Assembly: GCA_027574665.1 (NCBI GenBank)
Contig: CM050656.1
Coordinates: 6,633,001 to 6,697,000 of the forward strand
Reading direction: 5' to 3'
DNA: 64,000 bases
DNA from: Rhynochetos jubatus
Taxonomy: Eukaryota > Chordata > Aves > Eurypygiformes > Rhynochetidae
Positions 10,586 to 37,500 of this stretch are shown here, piece by piece; position 1 is the stretch's first letter, and each line of letters begins with the position of its first letter. Position numbers and translations under genes: made by a program. The notes under the pieces were generated by a model. That model worked only from the letters and a program-made list of their open reading frames with translations. It made no database searches and was not told the DNA's origin.

Positions 10586-13500
10586 TTATTCATTCCCTCG
10601 CCGACTCTTCTTGTGACTTTTCTTAGATCTGAAACGGCGGGAAAAAGAGAGCCATATGACACAGCACTAGTAATTGTTCCAACAGTCCGAGGTGATTCAA
10701 AGCAGTAAGTGGTGTTTTCTCTGGTCCAATATGGATAGTGTGACTTGGCTACAACACTGAGGGAGGTACCGTATGAAATATTTCATCTCCAACACTGTAA
10801 GAAGACCTTAGTCCCTGAGATGCAATGACAGGTTAAGAGCTCCTACAGCAGTACAGACACCCCTAAAAATAGGCCAAGCCGTTACCTTTCTGGTGATTTG
10901 GAATGACTTCTGTGTCTGTGACTACGATGGTGCCCTAGGAGATAAAAAGATAAGGGTTACTTCCTTAGACCCTGGAATTCTTTTTTGTTTTGCTAATGCA
11001 ATCTGCTTCTGGTGGCCAGGTGTCCTAGACAATGCCAGAGCAACCCCAGCCTTAATTAGGCACTCAACCTCCTGGAAAACCTTGAAAAATATACTCAAGG
11101 CAATACTGCATGTATTAAAGGAGTTCTCCAGCTGTGCTTCCATATAACTAGCAATTTGATGAGCCAGATTAGGCACCTATGCTACCTTCCGCTGCAAGAA
11201 GGATCTGTGTCACATTATCAGGATGTTCTGCTGATGAAAGACTTGCCAGAGTTAATCTGGAAACAACAAAAATACCTGGAGATTTAGATCTTGATCTGTG
11301 GCGCCTCTCCCTAGATCTGCTACGGTGTCGTCTTGGGCTTTTGCTGCGATGCCTCTCCCGGCGTGGTGATGGACTGAAAGAAAGCAAGCTTTTGAGATAG
11401 CTACGCTAAAAACACACCTGTTCTAAAATTAAATAATTGAGTAAAAAATTACCTCCTTCTCTTTGGAGAGCGGCTTCGCCTGTAATTGGGGGACAAAAGA
11501 AAAAGTTGGTAAAAATCACTAGCAGAACCAGCTGTTGCCTTTCCTATATTCTCCAGCAACAGGGCTTTCCTTGCACTCCTGTCTCCCCAGTTAGTGTGTG
11601 AGTACATGCTTCTGGACTGGCCCATACAGAGCAAATGAGGTTAGTGAGGGGTTTTGCCTGGCTTAAGAATAATTAACAGGATTTCTCTGCAGCCTCTGGC
11701 TTACAGGAAAACAAAGCATGTGATTCTCCTTAATAAACATCTTCACTGTACCATCAGATTTAGCTGAGGTTGGCCAGGAAGTTCAACAGTTACTGAAGGA
11801 CTAGAGAACCAGGCAGATGGGTTGGCCGTGGCTGTGCACTGCAACTCCTTACTTCAGAAAGTGGCTAAGGGAACTGGGAGGTGTAGGAGACTGGCTGATT
11901 GTCATCTTCTGGCATCTGCAGTACGGTGGGTAAAAATACTGCGTAAGAAAAGCCACGTCACCTTCTCGGAGACCTGCTTCGGCTCCGCCTGTATCGCACA
12001 GCTGGTGATCTGCGAGGTTTATCAAGGTCTCTGTAGCCCCTTCGGCGGTGGTCAGGAGAGGGTGCTCGTTCCAGCTGGAAACAATGGCGGGGGGGAAAGG
12101 TTCTGTAAGTCTTGTTTCATAAAGGTTTCTATCTATCAGGAAGGGTTTCTGAACAATTAGTATATATGACAGAAGTCATGCAATCAAGCTTCCCCATCCT
12201 CAAGTATTTCATACTCAGAAGCGAGTGGTACTGCCTAAGTGGGCCAGCTGGAAATTAAAAGGGCTACCCCTCGTACTGTTGGTTCTCAAGAATTACAGCA
12301 GAACTGTGACGGTCATTGCAACTTTGGTCTTCACCTTTAGTTCTCTCCAATATGTATGAATATAAAACAATTTATCTGAAATAATGTTTAAGTAACACAG
12401 AGCAGATCCAGAGTTGTGAATTTCAGGAGACAGAAAAGCTTGACAAACACAGAGCACTTAAGAACTGCTTCAGGGTCCAACAAGTTCTCACAGGCAGCTT
12501 ATACAGAAATGTTTAGGGGGGAGATAAGAGTTGAAACAGCCCCCTGGTGCCTCCCCTCAAATATTTCTCAAAGGCCATAAAGTGTTCTGCGAGGGTTCAG
12601 CACCAGCCTTAACTATCTGTTTCCAAAACCTTTCACCAACCTTTTCATCTTCCTCTTCCTCCTCCTCACTGGATTCCACATCATCCATGTCTTCTTCCAA
12701 AGCACTAACACGAGGCTCGAGTTGCTCAGCTTCTTCTAGAACATACCGTTTCTAGGAGAAATCACAACTTTGTCTGACGTAACCCAAGTGAGAACACCGG
12801 AGGAGGCATCTCCCACGCCAGCAGGGTCTGCATCACAGCATTATGCAACAGCTGAACCTGGTGCCGTTAAGAATTCAGTAACCATCTACTTTTCCAAACC
12901 TGTAGTCGAGGCAGAATGATATCGCATACACGTTCCTCGTGGAGCAGTTCATCTATAAATTCATCCACGTGCATCAGTTCAAATTCTGGGGGGAAGAAAA
13001 CAGCATTTAAAAGACAAGATTAACACTAGTGGCTAAAGATGAAACACTTCAGACAATTTGTGTCAAGTGGGCTGTATAAACGGTTCTAAAGTCAAAGATG
13101 AGGCAAATCATTAGGCAAAAGGAGAAGATTACTGCACTTTTAGGATTAGCAGATTCGTAGTGCTTCAGCCAGCACTCAAACAGTGTTTCTTTGGTATCTG
13201 TGGAACTGTGTTTCAGCGCCCAGCAGAAACCACAGCCACGTGGGGAGGGCAGAATAAGCAAGGCAGTTCTTGTACAAGTTAGCAAGACCAGCAACAAACT
13301 AACCGAAGGATGAGTGAGTATAATTAAGGCTTAAAAAAGACGGTCTTGCTGCAATTTTTAAAGCCTATATTACTAAACAATTTACTTTTATCTAGCACTT
13401 TTTTTAACAAAAGGTCATCTGCGTGGTACTAAGAAACCACAACTGGGCAAGACGCTTACCCCCGTTTCTGTTCTGACTTTTTATTTTCCGATAGTCGTTG

Positions 13501-14804
13501 TACAGCGGTTCGAGATACTTGTAGCAGTCAATGGCTGTGCCCGTCAGTCTCATGTACAGCGCACCCAGCATTCGGACGTACCTGAGAGGTAAACCGTTGG
13601 ACATTAGTGGAGCTTTTTTGTCTCAACTGCTACGAGTTTTTCCTGCAAGCTTCTGAGGAAAATCAGTACGCTAAAATAAATAGAATAACCGACCACTTAG
13701 ACTGTCTCCTGCAAGCACTCAAGGGTATATATACTCGTGTACACACAGAGTCTCTGCAGAGGCTGCTCATACATGCGGGAGCTGCATTATCCCTCACTGT
13801 TGTGGACCAGCTGGGCAGGTCAGGTTCTCACAACCAAACTGCACAAAGAGCTGAAGGTCTTGTTCTCACAAGATACATGAGGAATTAAAAATACAGGATG
13901 TTGATACCAAAGGGGCTCAAGTCACGAGCTTGATAAGCTGACTGTAAGGCACTGCAGAGCCAAGCTTACAAAAGTTACAGTTATCAGTCTCAGCTTTTGC
14001 AAAACACTGGGAGGGGTTTAGACTGTGGAAAACTACCGAATCTGTCTACAAAAACCCACACTGTAAAACAATAAATGATCTCCCTTGGTGCACATCATGC
14101 CGGGGTCCGTGCCCTCAATCTCCGACACCTCACAAAACAAAAGAAATACTAAAGAAAACGTAGATTATGTGTCTCCCTGAATGCAACTCATCCTAAATAC
14201 TTCGGGCAGGGGTGTGCTGTCACAAAGAGCACGTGCCACAGAGGCGAGCGGTTCCGACTGCCCCAGCACCGAGGCAAGCAGTCTTCTGAAAGCAAGAGGC
14301 AGGACGTGCTTTCTGGCACGAACGGGGCCCACTGAATGCTAAACCCTGCGCTGAGGCTTCCCTGGCTGCTTTGGACACCCACGTTCGATCAGCATGAAAA
14401 CCAAACGAGGGGAAACCCCAGGCGAGTGTACTGCCAACTTACTTGAAGTCCTCGTTCTTGATGAACTCCACGATGATGTCCTTTTCGGGCTGGATCTGCA
14501 GCATCTTCAGCGTCAAGCACAAGAAGGGCGTAGGCTTGATGTTCCCGCCGTAGACGCCCCCCACGTACTTCAGTTCCATGGCCTTGTCCACCACCAGCTC
14601 GGCTAGGGGAGAGACGGCCCGTCAGCGCAAGCGCCCCCCCGAGCCCCCTCCCGCCCCGGGCCGCCCCGCCATACCCGTCAGGCCGAAGCACTCCTCCTTC
14701 CAGTACTTGGACTCGTAGATGCGGGTGCGGATAATCTTCTCCACCAGGTACTGCGGGTTGGTGCCGTGGATGCTGTGCGCATCCTTCACCGTCCGGTTCG
14801 CCAT
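10586..14804 (-). CDS. PRPF38A: PRPF38A pre-mRNA-splicing factor 38A, complete
   Basis: Ten coding exons on the minus strand, in transcript order: 14675-14804, 14443-14602, 13460-13581, 12900-12985, 12641-12751, 11962-12074, 11453-11479, 11276-11373, 10886-10934, 10586-10628. They sum to 939 bases, 312 residues plus TAA, the same length as the human protein I recall. The product is a spliceosome protein that joins at the pre-B/B complex stage. The N-terminal PRP38 domain (about residues 1-180, starting MANRTVKDAHSIHGTNPQYL) is followed by an acidic stretch ending EEEEEEDEK and an RS-rich tail with SRSRSP, SKSP and SRSK motifs, ending SRRGNE. The ATG has a strong context (G at -3 and +4). The CDS runs head-to-head with ORC1 from a shared CpG island. 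No frameshift or missing exon is seen. Confidence 0.97.
10886..12074 (-). other. PRPF38A: RS-rich C-terminal region of PRPF38A (four exons)
   Basis: Exons 11962-12074, 11453-11479, 11276-11373 and 10886-10934 encode an arginine/serine/histidine-rich tail with repeated SPRR, RSRS, SKSP and HRSH units. Such regions carry SR-kinase sites and mediate contacts inside the spliceosome. The segmentation into four small exons matches the human gene as far as I recall. Confidence 0.85.
11453..11479 (-). other. PRPF38A: 27-base microexon in the PRPF38A RS domain
   Basis: This exon is bounded by CAG before it and GTAATT after it. It is 27 bases long, so skipping would keep the frame. With its split codons it encodes RRSRSPKRR, joining exon 11962-12074 to exon 11276-11373 inside the arginine/serine-rich tail. 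Phase on both sides is consistent. Confidence 0.9.
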
Positions 14805-14858
14805 GGCCTCCGCCCCGCGGCAAACGGCCCCGCGCCTCTTCCGTGAGAGACAGCAACA

Positions 14859-14872
14859 ACTTCCGCTTCCGG
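14859..14872 (-). promoter_or_regulatory. Paired ETS/GABP-like sites
   Basis: The minus strand reads CCGGAAGCGGAAGT, two GGAA cores six bases apart, upstream of the PRPF38A ATG. GABP/ETS pairs are typical of housekeeping CpG promoters. Occupancy is inferred from the motif only. Confidence 0.55.
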
Positions 14873-14885
14873 GGCGCCGCCGCCG

Positions 14886-14896
14886 CCCGCCATCTT
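14886..14896 (-). promoter_or_regulatory. YY1-like site near the PRPF38A start
   Basis: The minus strand reads AAGATGGCGGG, the common downstream-of-TSS YY1 motif. This suggests PRPF38A transcription starts just to the right, around 14900-14925. The ATG inside it is out of frame with the main start. Confidence 0.55.
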
Positions 14897-15031
14897 ATCT
14901 TTGGGCCGGACCATCCCTTCGGGCCTCGGGTTGCCAGGTGCAAACATGGCGCAGTTCCTGTGCCGCCTCTTCCCGTTCCCTCTTCTCTATGTGCGCGCGC
15001 GGCCGCGGGGGCGGGGCTCCAGGTGGGCATT

Positions 15032-15040
15032 GGCGCGAAA
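15032..15040 (-). promoter_or_regulatory. E2F site at the ORC1 start
   Basis: GGCGCGAAA on the plus strand is TTTCGCGCC on the minus strand, a perfect TTTSGCGC E2F element. It lies about 45 bases before the exon 1 splice donor, close to the likely ORC1 start. Human ORC1 is a known E2F target with sites at its start, so the position fits G1/S control. A GC box (GGGGCGGGGC, about 15008-15017) lies just upstream. Confidence 0.65.
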
Positions 15041-15083
15041 TTCCATCTCCGCGCTGGTAGGAGCTGGCGCCGCCGCCGCCGCG
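15041..15083 (+). other. ORC1: ORC1 non-coding exon 1 (5' end approximate)
   Basis: The GC-rich run ending in a CGCC repeat stops at a consensus donor, GCG/GTGAGT, after 15083. The next exon begins after TTTTAG at 15878 and carries the ATG at 15894. The transcription start near 15041 is only an estimate; it could lie anywhere from about 14950 to 15060. Confidence 0.55.
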
Positions 15084-15243
15084 GTGAGTAGGCCTCGGCC
15101 CCGCGCTGCGTGAGGCGGGCGGCTCTGGGGGGGTGCTGGAGCGCCTCGACGCCCCTCTGCGTGTCCGAGCCGGTGCCGCTAATGGCTCCTTCGGACGCCA
15201 TGGCCCTGCAGGCCAGCCGGGAGCGGGGCAGCATCCCGGAGCC

Positions 15244-15303
15244 GGGCTCCCTGGGGCAGAGCAGGGCTCCCCGGGGCAGAGCCGGGCTCCCTGGGGCAGA
15301 ACC
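15244..15303. repeat. Three tandem copies of a 20-base GC-rich unit
   Basis: The unit GGGCTCCCTGGGGCAGAGCA occurs three times head-to-tail (15244-15263, 15264-15283, 15284-15303), each copy differing from the others by one to three bases. It lies in ORC1 intron 1 within the CpG island. Confidence 0.9.
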
Positions 15304-15893
15304 CTACGCGAGCTCTTCGTTCTCTCGCCTAAACCGACGGGCTAGGGTGGGCGAGGGGGCAGCGGCGGTGGGGGGAGGGCCGTGGCGTTTTCCTGAGCCC
15401 CGGAAGGACAACTCTTAGGAGAATAAGTTTAAACAAATGATTGTGAAACGTTCGTGACGGTCTCATCGCCTGGGCGCTGTGAGGTCGGGAGGGAAAGCAG
15501 CAAGGCAGTAAGGCCCGGGCATGGCGGCGGCAGGGCGGGCAGCCCCGGGAGCCCCGCGGGGCTGGGTAAGAGCCAGCGGATGGCTCACCATCTCCTCGGA
15601 GAGTTCGAGGCAAGCGCGTGTTTGTCAAGCGCCGCGCGTGAGAAGGGAGGAGTTGAACGAGCAACCCACCACGAAAGGCCTCCGCTTATCCCCTCTCCTT
15701 CAGGGGAGAGGCGTCTGGAGGCGTTGGGGGGGGGTAGGCTTCTCCCGTCAACCGGTGCGTGGCGTGTTCTTTGTGCGCACTGAAAGGATTGGTGGCGGCT
15801 CTGTGATCTGGCCATCTTGAGCCTTTTCTAGCTTTTATTTTTAAATTAAAAGAAAATTGGTTGTTTATCTGTTTTAGCTTTTCTTTGGGAATC

Positions 15894-33226
<17,333 letters not shown>

Positions 33227-33256
33227 GGCAATAGAGATTTTATGGGTTTTATTAAG

Positions 33257-33264
33257 TGTAAATA
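33257..33264 (+). promoter_or_regulatory. Pumilio response element in ORC1 3'UTR
   Basis: TGTAAATA matches UGUANAUA exactly, 30 bases after the ORC1 stop on the sense strand. It lies in an AT-rich 3'UTR of only about 175 bases, so the site should be accessible. Function is inferred. Confidence 0.5.
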
Positions 33265-33380
33265 TTTTAAATATTGTTTATTTTTATTCTTTTACATTGT
33301 TGATAAGGTGGAAATAGTTACATCTATTTTTTTCTAAATAGGCTGCTTAAATGTTTGGTGTATTAAAGCACTTTTTGTAT

Positions 33381-33386
33381 AATAAA
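33381..33386 (+). terminator. ORC1: ORC1 polyadenylation signal
   Basis: AATAAA lies about 155 bases after the ORC1 stop, with a T/GT-rich stretch (TTTTGGTTTT, about 33419-33428) downstream. It is the only AATAAA after the stop and before the CC2D1B promoter that I noticed. Confidence 0.85.
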
Positions 33387-33779
33387 GAATTTGCATTGAA
33401 AGTATTTGAAACCAAACTATTTTGGTTTTAAAATAGTTTTATGTGCTGGTCACTGGTCCATTATCACCTTGAGGTCCATGAACTGAAATTGCTTGCATCA
33501 CCTGTAAACGCTAACGAGCTTTTCTGTTAAGACTGCCACTGTTTCTGTAGCTTTTCTTCAGCGACTTGTGTTGTGTATAAAAGATGTTAAGGTGTGCTTA
33601 AACCTGCATCACTGACACAACGAAAAGGAACTTTCAGTTGGCGATCAGGGCTGGATCTTTGAACGGAGATTGTAACCAGGAAAGTAAAATAGCTGAAAGA
33701 CACGTGTGGTTCACATAACTGCTGGCTTTGCTGGACTGAGAGCAAGGCTTGCTTCCGTCTGCTGTGACCCAGCTGCTGC

Positions 33780-34004
33780 CCAGCAGGCGGCAGTCACGGG
33801 GAGCGGGGTAGCTGCAAAACACCCCCCGCTGTGGGACGGGCTCCGGGAGCTGCTCCTGGGAGGGGCGCGCGGGGGCGGCCCTGCTGGCTCCGCCCCCACC
33901 CAGGGCCCCGCCCCCTCCGCGCAGGCGCACTGCTGCCTGGGAGCCGCGGCCGAGGCGTCCCTGTGCCGGGCGGGCGCCGCTTCAGCGGGTGGCGGGAGGT
34001 TGAG
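33780..34004 (+). promoter_or_regulatory. CC2D1B: CpG-rich promoter and non-coding exon 1 of CC2D1B
   Basis: The sequence shifts sharply from AT-rich to GC/CpG-rich at about 33780. GC boxes (CCGCCCCC near 33889 and 33908) and an NRF1-like GCGCAGGCGCA (33919-33929) precede a consensus donor TTGAG/GTGAGC after 34004, taken as the end of non-coding exon 1. The next exon starts at 34479 after CTCGCAG. The transcription start is estimated at about 33935-33960. CpG richness continues to about 34450 in intron 1. Confidence 0.7.
33919..33929 (+). promoter_or_regulatory. NRF1-like site in the CC2D1B promoter
   Basis: GCGCAGGCGCA is a common variant of the NRF1 motif YGCGCAYGCGCR and sits just upstream of the predicted start. 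NRF1 sites are frequent in CpG-island housekeeping promoters. Binding is inferred. Confidence 0.5.
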
Positions 34005-34515
34005 GTGAGCCGGGGCCGGCCTGTGGCGGTGCCGCTGGCGGCCCCTCGGCGGGAGGCGGCGGTATTCACCCGGCGCTCAGCCTGTCGCCTCCGCCGGCTG
34101 CTCCCTGCGCCGGGGCGAGGAGGGGCTACCCCGCCGTCCGGCCGGGGGGGTCCCGCCATCCTGCCCGCGGGTGCGAGAGGCCGGGCCTGCCCGCCCGGAC
34201 CCGGGCTGTGGGGGCGGGGAGCGCTGGCTGTGAGTTGCCTCAGGCGGAGGGAGGGGTGCGGCCGGGCTGGGATCCCTCAGGCGGCGGAGGGGGCCGCGGG
34301 GAGGGCGGCAGTGGCGGGCTGGGGCCCTGCGGAGGGTGCCCTTCCCCGCATGGCGCTGCCCGGCGCCGGTGAGAGCCGCAGGTCCGCGCCCGGCCCGCTC
34401 AGCGCCGCCTGCCTGCCTCCGGTTCGCAGCGCCTTGAGACGGGCGAGGATCCTGACACTCCGTTTCGTCTGCTCGCAGCCCCTTAGAGACAGCCCTGTGC
34501 AATTCGTGACCCAGC

Positions 34516-37500
34516 ATGCTCGGCAGAAGACCTAAAAAAAGCCCTCAGGCGAAGGGCCAGGGAGCTGCGGTTGCAAAGCAGGTAGGGAAACCTCCTTCCT
34601 CCTCCTTGCTGCTTCTCAGGCTGCTCTCGTTCACCTCCTGCTTCTGTTTGACTGCCTGGATCTCCCATGTGTTTGTAAGATACCGCAGGACCGTGAAAGG
34701 GTGGAAGTTGTGGTGCCTGTTTTCCTGCTCTCTCTTGGAGCGCGTTCTTCTTGAAGTAGATCCCTGGTACGCGGCAGTGGAGGTCTTGCCAGGGAAGCCG
34801 TGGTGGTGTGACTCTGTGAGCTCTGCGTGAGGCCTCATGACTCACGCTTACAGTAGTTCCCTACCCCAGCTATGTTGAGATTTAACAGTAGCTTCAGTAG
34901 CTGTACAGAGGCCTTTCTTGCACCTCGACAAAACCAGGAATAAGACCAGAACATCAAACCCCAAATTCGTGATCTCCCATATGTGCCCCTGGAGGTGCTA
35001 CACCACAGGCAGTTGCTTTAGTTTTTGTGTGTGTGGTTGTTTTTTTCTTGTAACAGATCGTCTGATGAGCTCACGGCCCTCTCCTGTAGCTAAAAGCGAG
35101 CTTAGGTGTCCATGTGTTGGGTTTTTTAATGCTTTTTACCTTTGGGTGCAGTTTCAGGAGCCTTGAGGAGAGAAACGTGATGGAGTCATGGTTGGCAGGG
35201 GTAGGAAGTCAGGCAGCAGTGTCAAAATTAGAAATACAGCTAGGGCAAACATCTGGTTGGAATGAGGGAGGAAGAACAGTACTGTTAGAGGCAAAGAGTG
35301 TGTTAGCACCTGGATGGAACTGTTAAAAGCTTTGAAGGTAGGATAGAGGCAAGTGACGTACAGAGGAGGAGTAACTGGTAAGAACATAGGGGAATATGGA
35401 AAGAGATTGGAATAGGATCTTACGATAGAGAAACTAGGTAAGATACTGGCTTTTGGTGATTTCGTAGGATCCAGTGTCTCATGCTGGAGGCGGAATGGTG
35501 TAGTTAGAGATCTGTAATGTCCCTGTTGCTCTAACGTGAAAGTTTGCCTTTCTCAGCTGGAGAGGTGGTATCTAATTTAGTTCATTTGAACACGGTAAAA
35601 GGTGGAAATATCTTTCCCCCTCCCCAGAAAGAAACCAAACTCTAAAAAGATAAAGAGCAAATAAAGGATCTGATTAACATATTTCACTGATTTCTGGTTC
35701 GATACAGTTAGTTATCCAGCCTGTGGGATCGATTCTTGAAACAGATACACTGACGGCTTGTTCACTTGCACATTAACTCACTTTAAACTGTTCTTGGGCT
35801 ACGTAGTGTTACCAACTGCAGGGGTTTTATAACTTCTGTTTTTCTGCTTTATTACACGTTTGTTTAATACTTCTGATTTCCTTGGAAATGTGCCGTATGG
35901 AACAGATTAAGAGAGTTAGAACTGTGGGATTCTGTTCTTGACTTCATTCACAACCACACTCGCTTCGCTTGTCACGCTTGCAGTGCTGTGATGAGCAGAT
36001 CACGGGCTCCTGATCCACTTTGCACGTTGGTAAAAGGTGTATGTATGTTCCACAGAACTTGAATCTTTAAATTACCATTATAAATATTTACTAAATAGGT
36101 CTTGTCCTGACCTTCTTTCCATTCCATCCAAGACAGCAAGTGTATTAGTTTTGTTTTACGGCGGGGGGCTGGATACAGCAGAGGGCGGCTGACTGCTCTG
36201 CCCAGTGCCTTGCCAAACGTCGAGGCCAGGATCCGGGCTAGTAAACAAATAGCTGCTGGTTTTGAATACTGTTCCTGGTCCTTGGAATCGGTGTTTGTCA
36301 GCTATGTCTCACATTCTCCTTTGGGATTATAAGTGGGTTCAAAGAGGGACACGCAGTATTTTGAGGCACCAGCACCTTGATGCCTACAGGGTTATTAATT
36401 CATGCTGGTTTATAAACTGACAGGCAGCTTCAGCTCCTGCACTTCTGATCCTGGGAGGCGGGAGGAGATTGTTAACCCGTGTAATAGCGACAACTGATAT
36501 TGATGCTGAGAAGCTGAGCCACTGTCTGCCTGCGTGGCCATGTGAAGACCAGTAAGCCAACAGGGGCTTGTGCTTTGAAAAGGTCTGTGGAAAGCTACTG
36601 CACCTACCGCACAGCCTGGATCTCATTCAGTTACTCCATGTTTATATGAAGTTCAGCATACTTTGAATGAAACGGTTGTTCTCCTTGCAGCAGTATCTGC
36701 ACCAGCAATATAAAAATCATGCTGGAACAGCATCCTAGGTGCTAGCCTACAGGGCATTCTTCTCGGGGATTGCTCTGGTATTGATGTCCGTCGGCATGTT
36801 CTACGAGGATTGAGCGATAACCCCCGCTACCTTGTCAGAGTCTGATTACTGTTGTTAGTCATTCCCCGAGCTGCTGCTGCTTGGCGCAAGAGCTGTTCCA
36901 GACAGTTGTTTTCCGCAGTGGAGCGCGGGCCCTGCTGGGTTTGTGATGGCTGTTGTTTCCCTGGGCGTGTGCGCCTGCGTTTTCCACGTGTTTATGATTT
37001 ACGGGCTGAGGCAAGGAGAAGTAGGGACCAGTTCTGTGTATGTAAACAGAGCTTCTGCCGAGAGATAAGGGTGCAGCGTCTGCAGCGTGCGCCTGTCAGA
37101 CCTGTATTGTGTGAACGGCGATCGAATGTTTGCAGCTTAGCTGTTACAGGAACTGCCCTGGACTTCCCCGTGGATACTTGCTTCGTGAGGCTCAGGATAA
37201 CAGACGTCATTGTATTTTACCTTCTTACATCAGACTATTAGATAGATTTTAAGAAATCATTGATTGTGTAGAGCTTCAGAGGGAGTATCCGTGGCTTATT
37301 ATGTGCCTTACGTCAGTTCTGGCTGCCGGGTGTGCATCGTTTGGTACTGGAAGCGGTGTGCTAGTGGGCTTTAAAAAAATACGAGCAGAATCCAGAATGA
37401 ATGAAAATGTCTAAATAATCCATGCAGTGTGGTGGTTCTGAGTGTCATTTCCGTTCTAACCGCAGTGTTTGTTTTGTTTTATTTCGCCTTGGTTCCAGCT

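Larger units (their letters stand above)
14600..15560. promoter_or_regulatory. CpG-island bidirectional promoter of PRPF38A and ORC1
   Basis: The region is strongly GC- and CpG-rich compared with its AT-rich flanks. PRPF38A starts leftward at 14804, and ORC1 non-coding exon 1 ends at 15083 going right. About 240 bases hold both start regions, with no TATA box seen. Short motifs inside include ETS-like, YY1-like, GC-box and E2F-like sites, listed separately. Co-regulation of a splicing factor and a replication factor is inferred from the arrangement. Confidence 0.85.

Noticed and set aside
14389..15234. 281-codon minus-strand frame over PRPF38A exons 1-2 and the shared promoter
   Set aside because: It crosses real splice sites in a different frame and is rich in R, P, G and A, as expected of a CpG island with few stops.
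34077..34517. 146-codon minus-strand frame in the CC2D1B CpG island
   Set aside because: GC-driven absence of stops; no splice or homology support.
33831..34535. 234-codon plus-strand frame over the CC2D1B promoter
   Set aside because: It has CpG-island composition, spans the exon 1 donor and the exon 2 acceptor, and ends just past the CC2D1B ATG in another frame.
36852..37241. 129-codon plus-strand frame in the first coding-region intron of CC2D1B
   Set aside because: Cysteine/arginine-rich with no recognised domain, no phase-compatible splice sites and no repeat hallmarks; considered chance.
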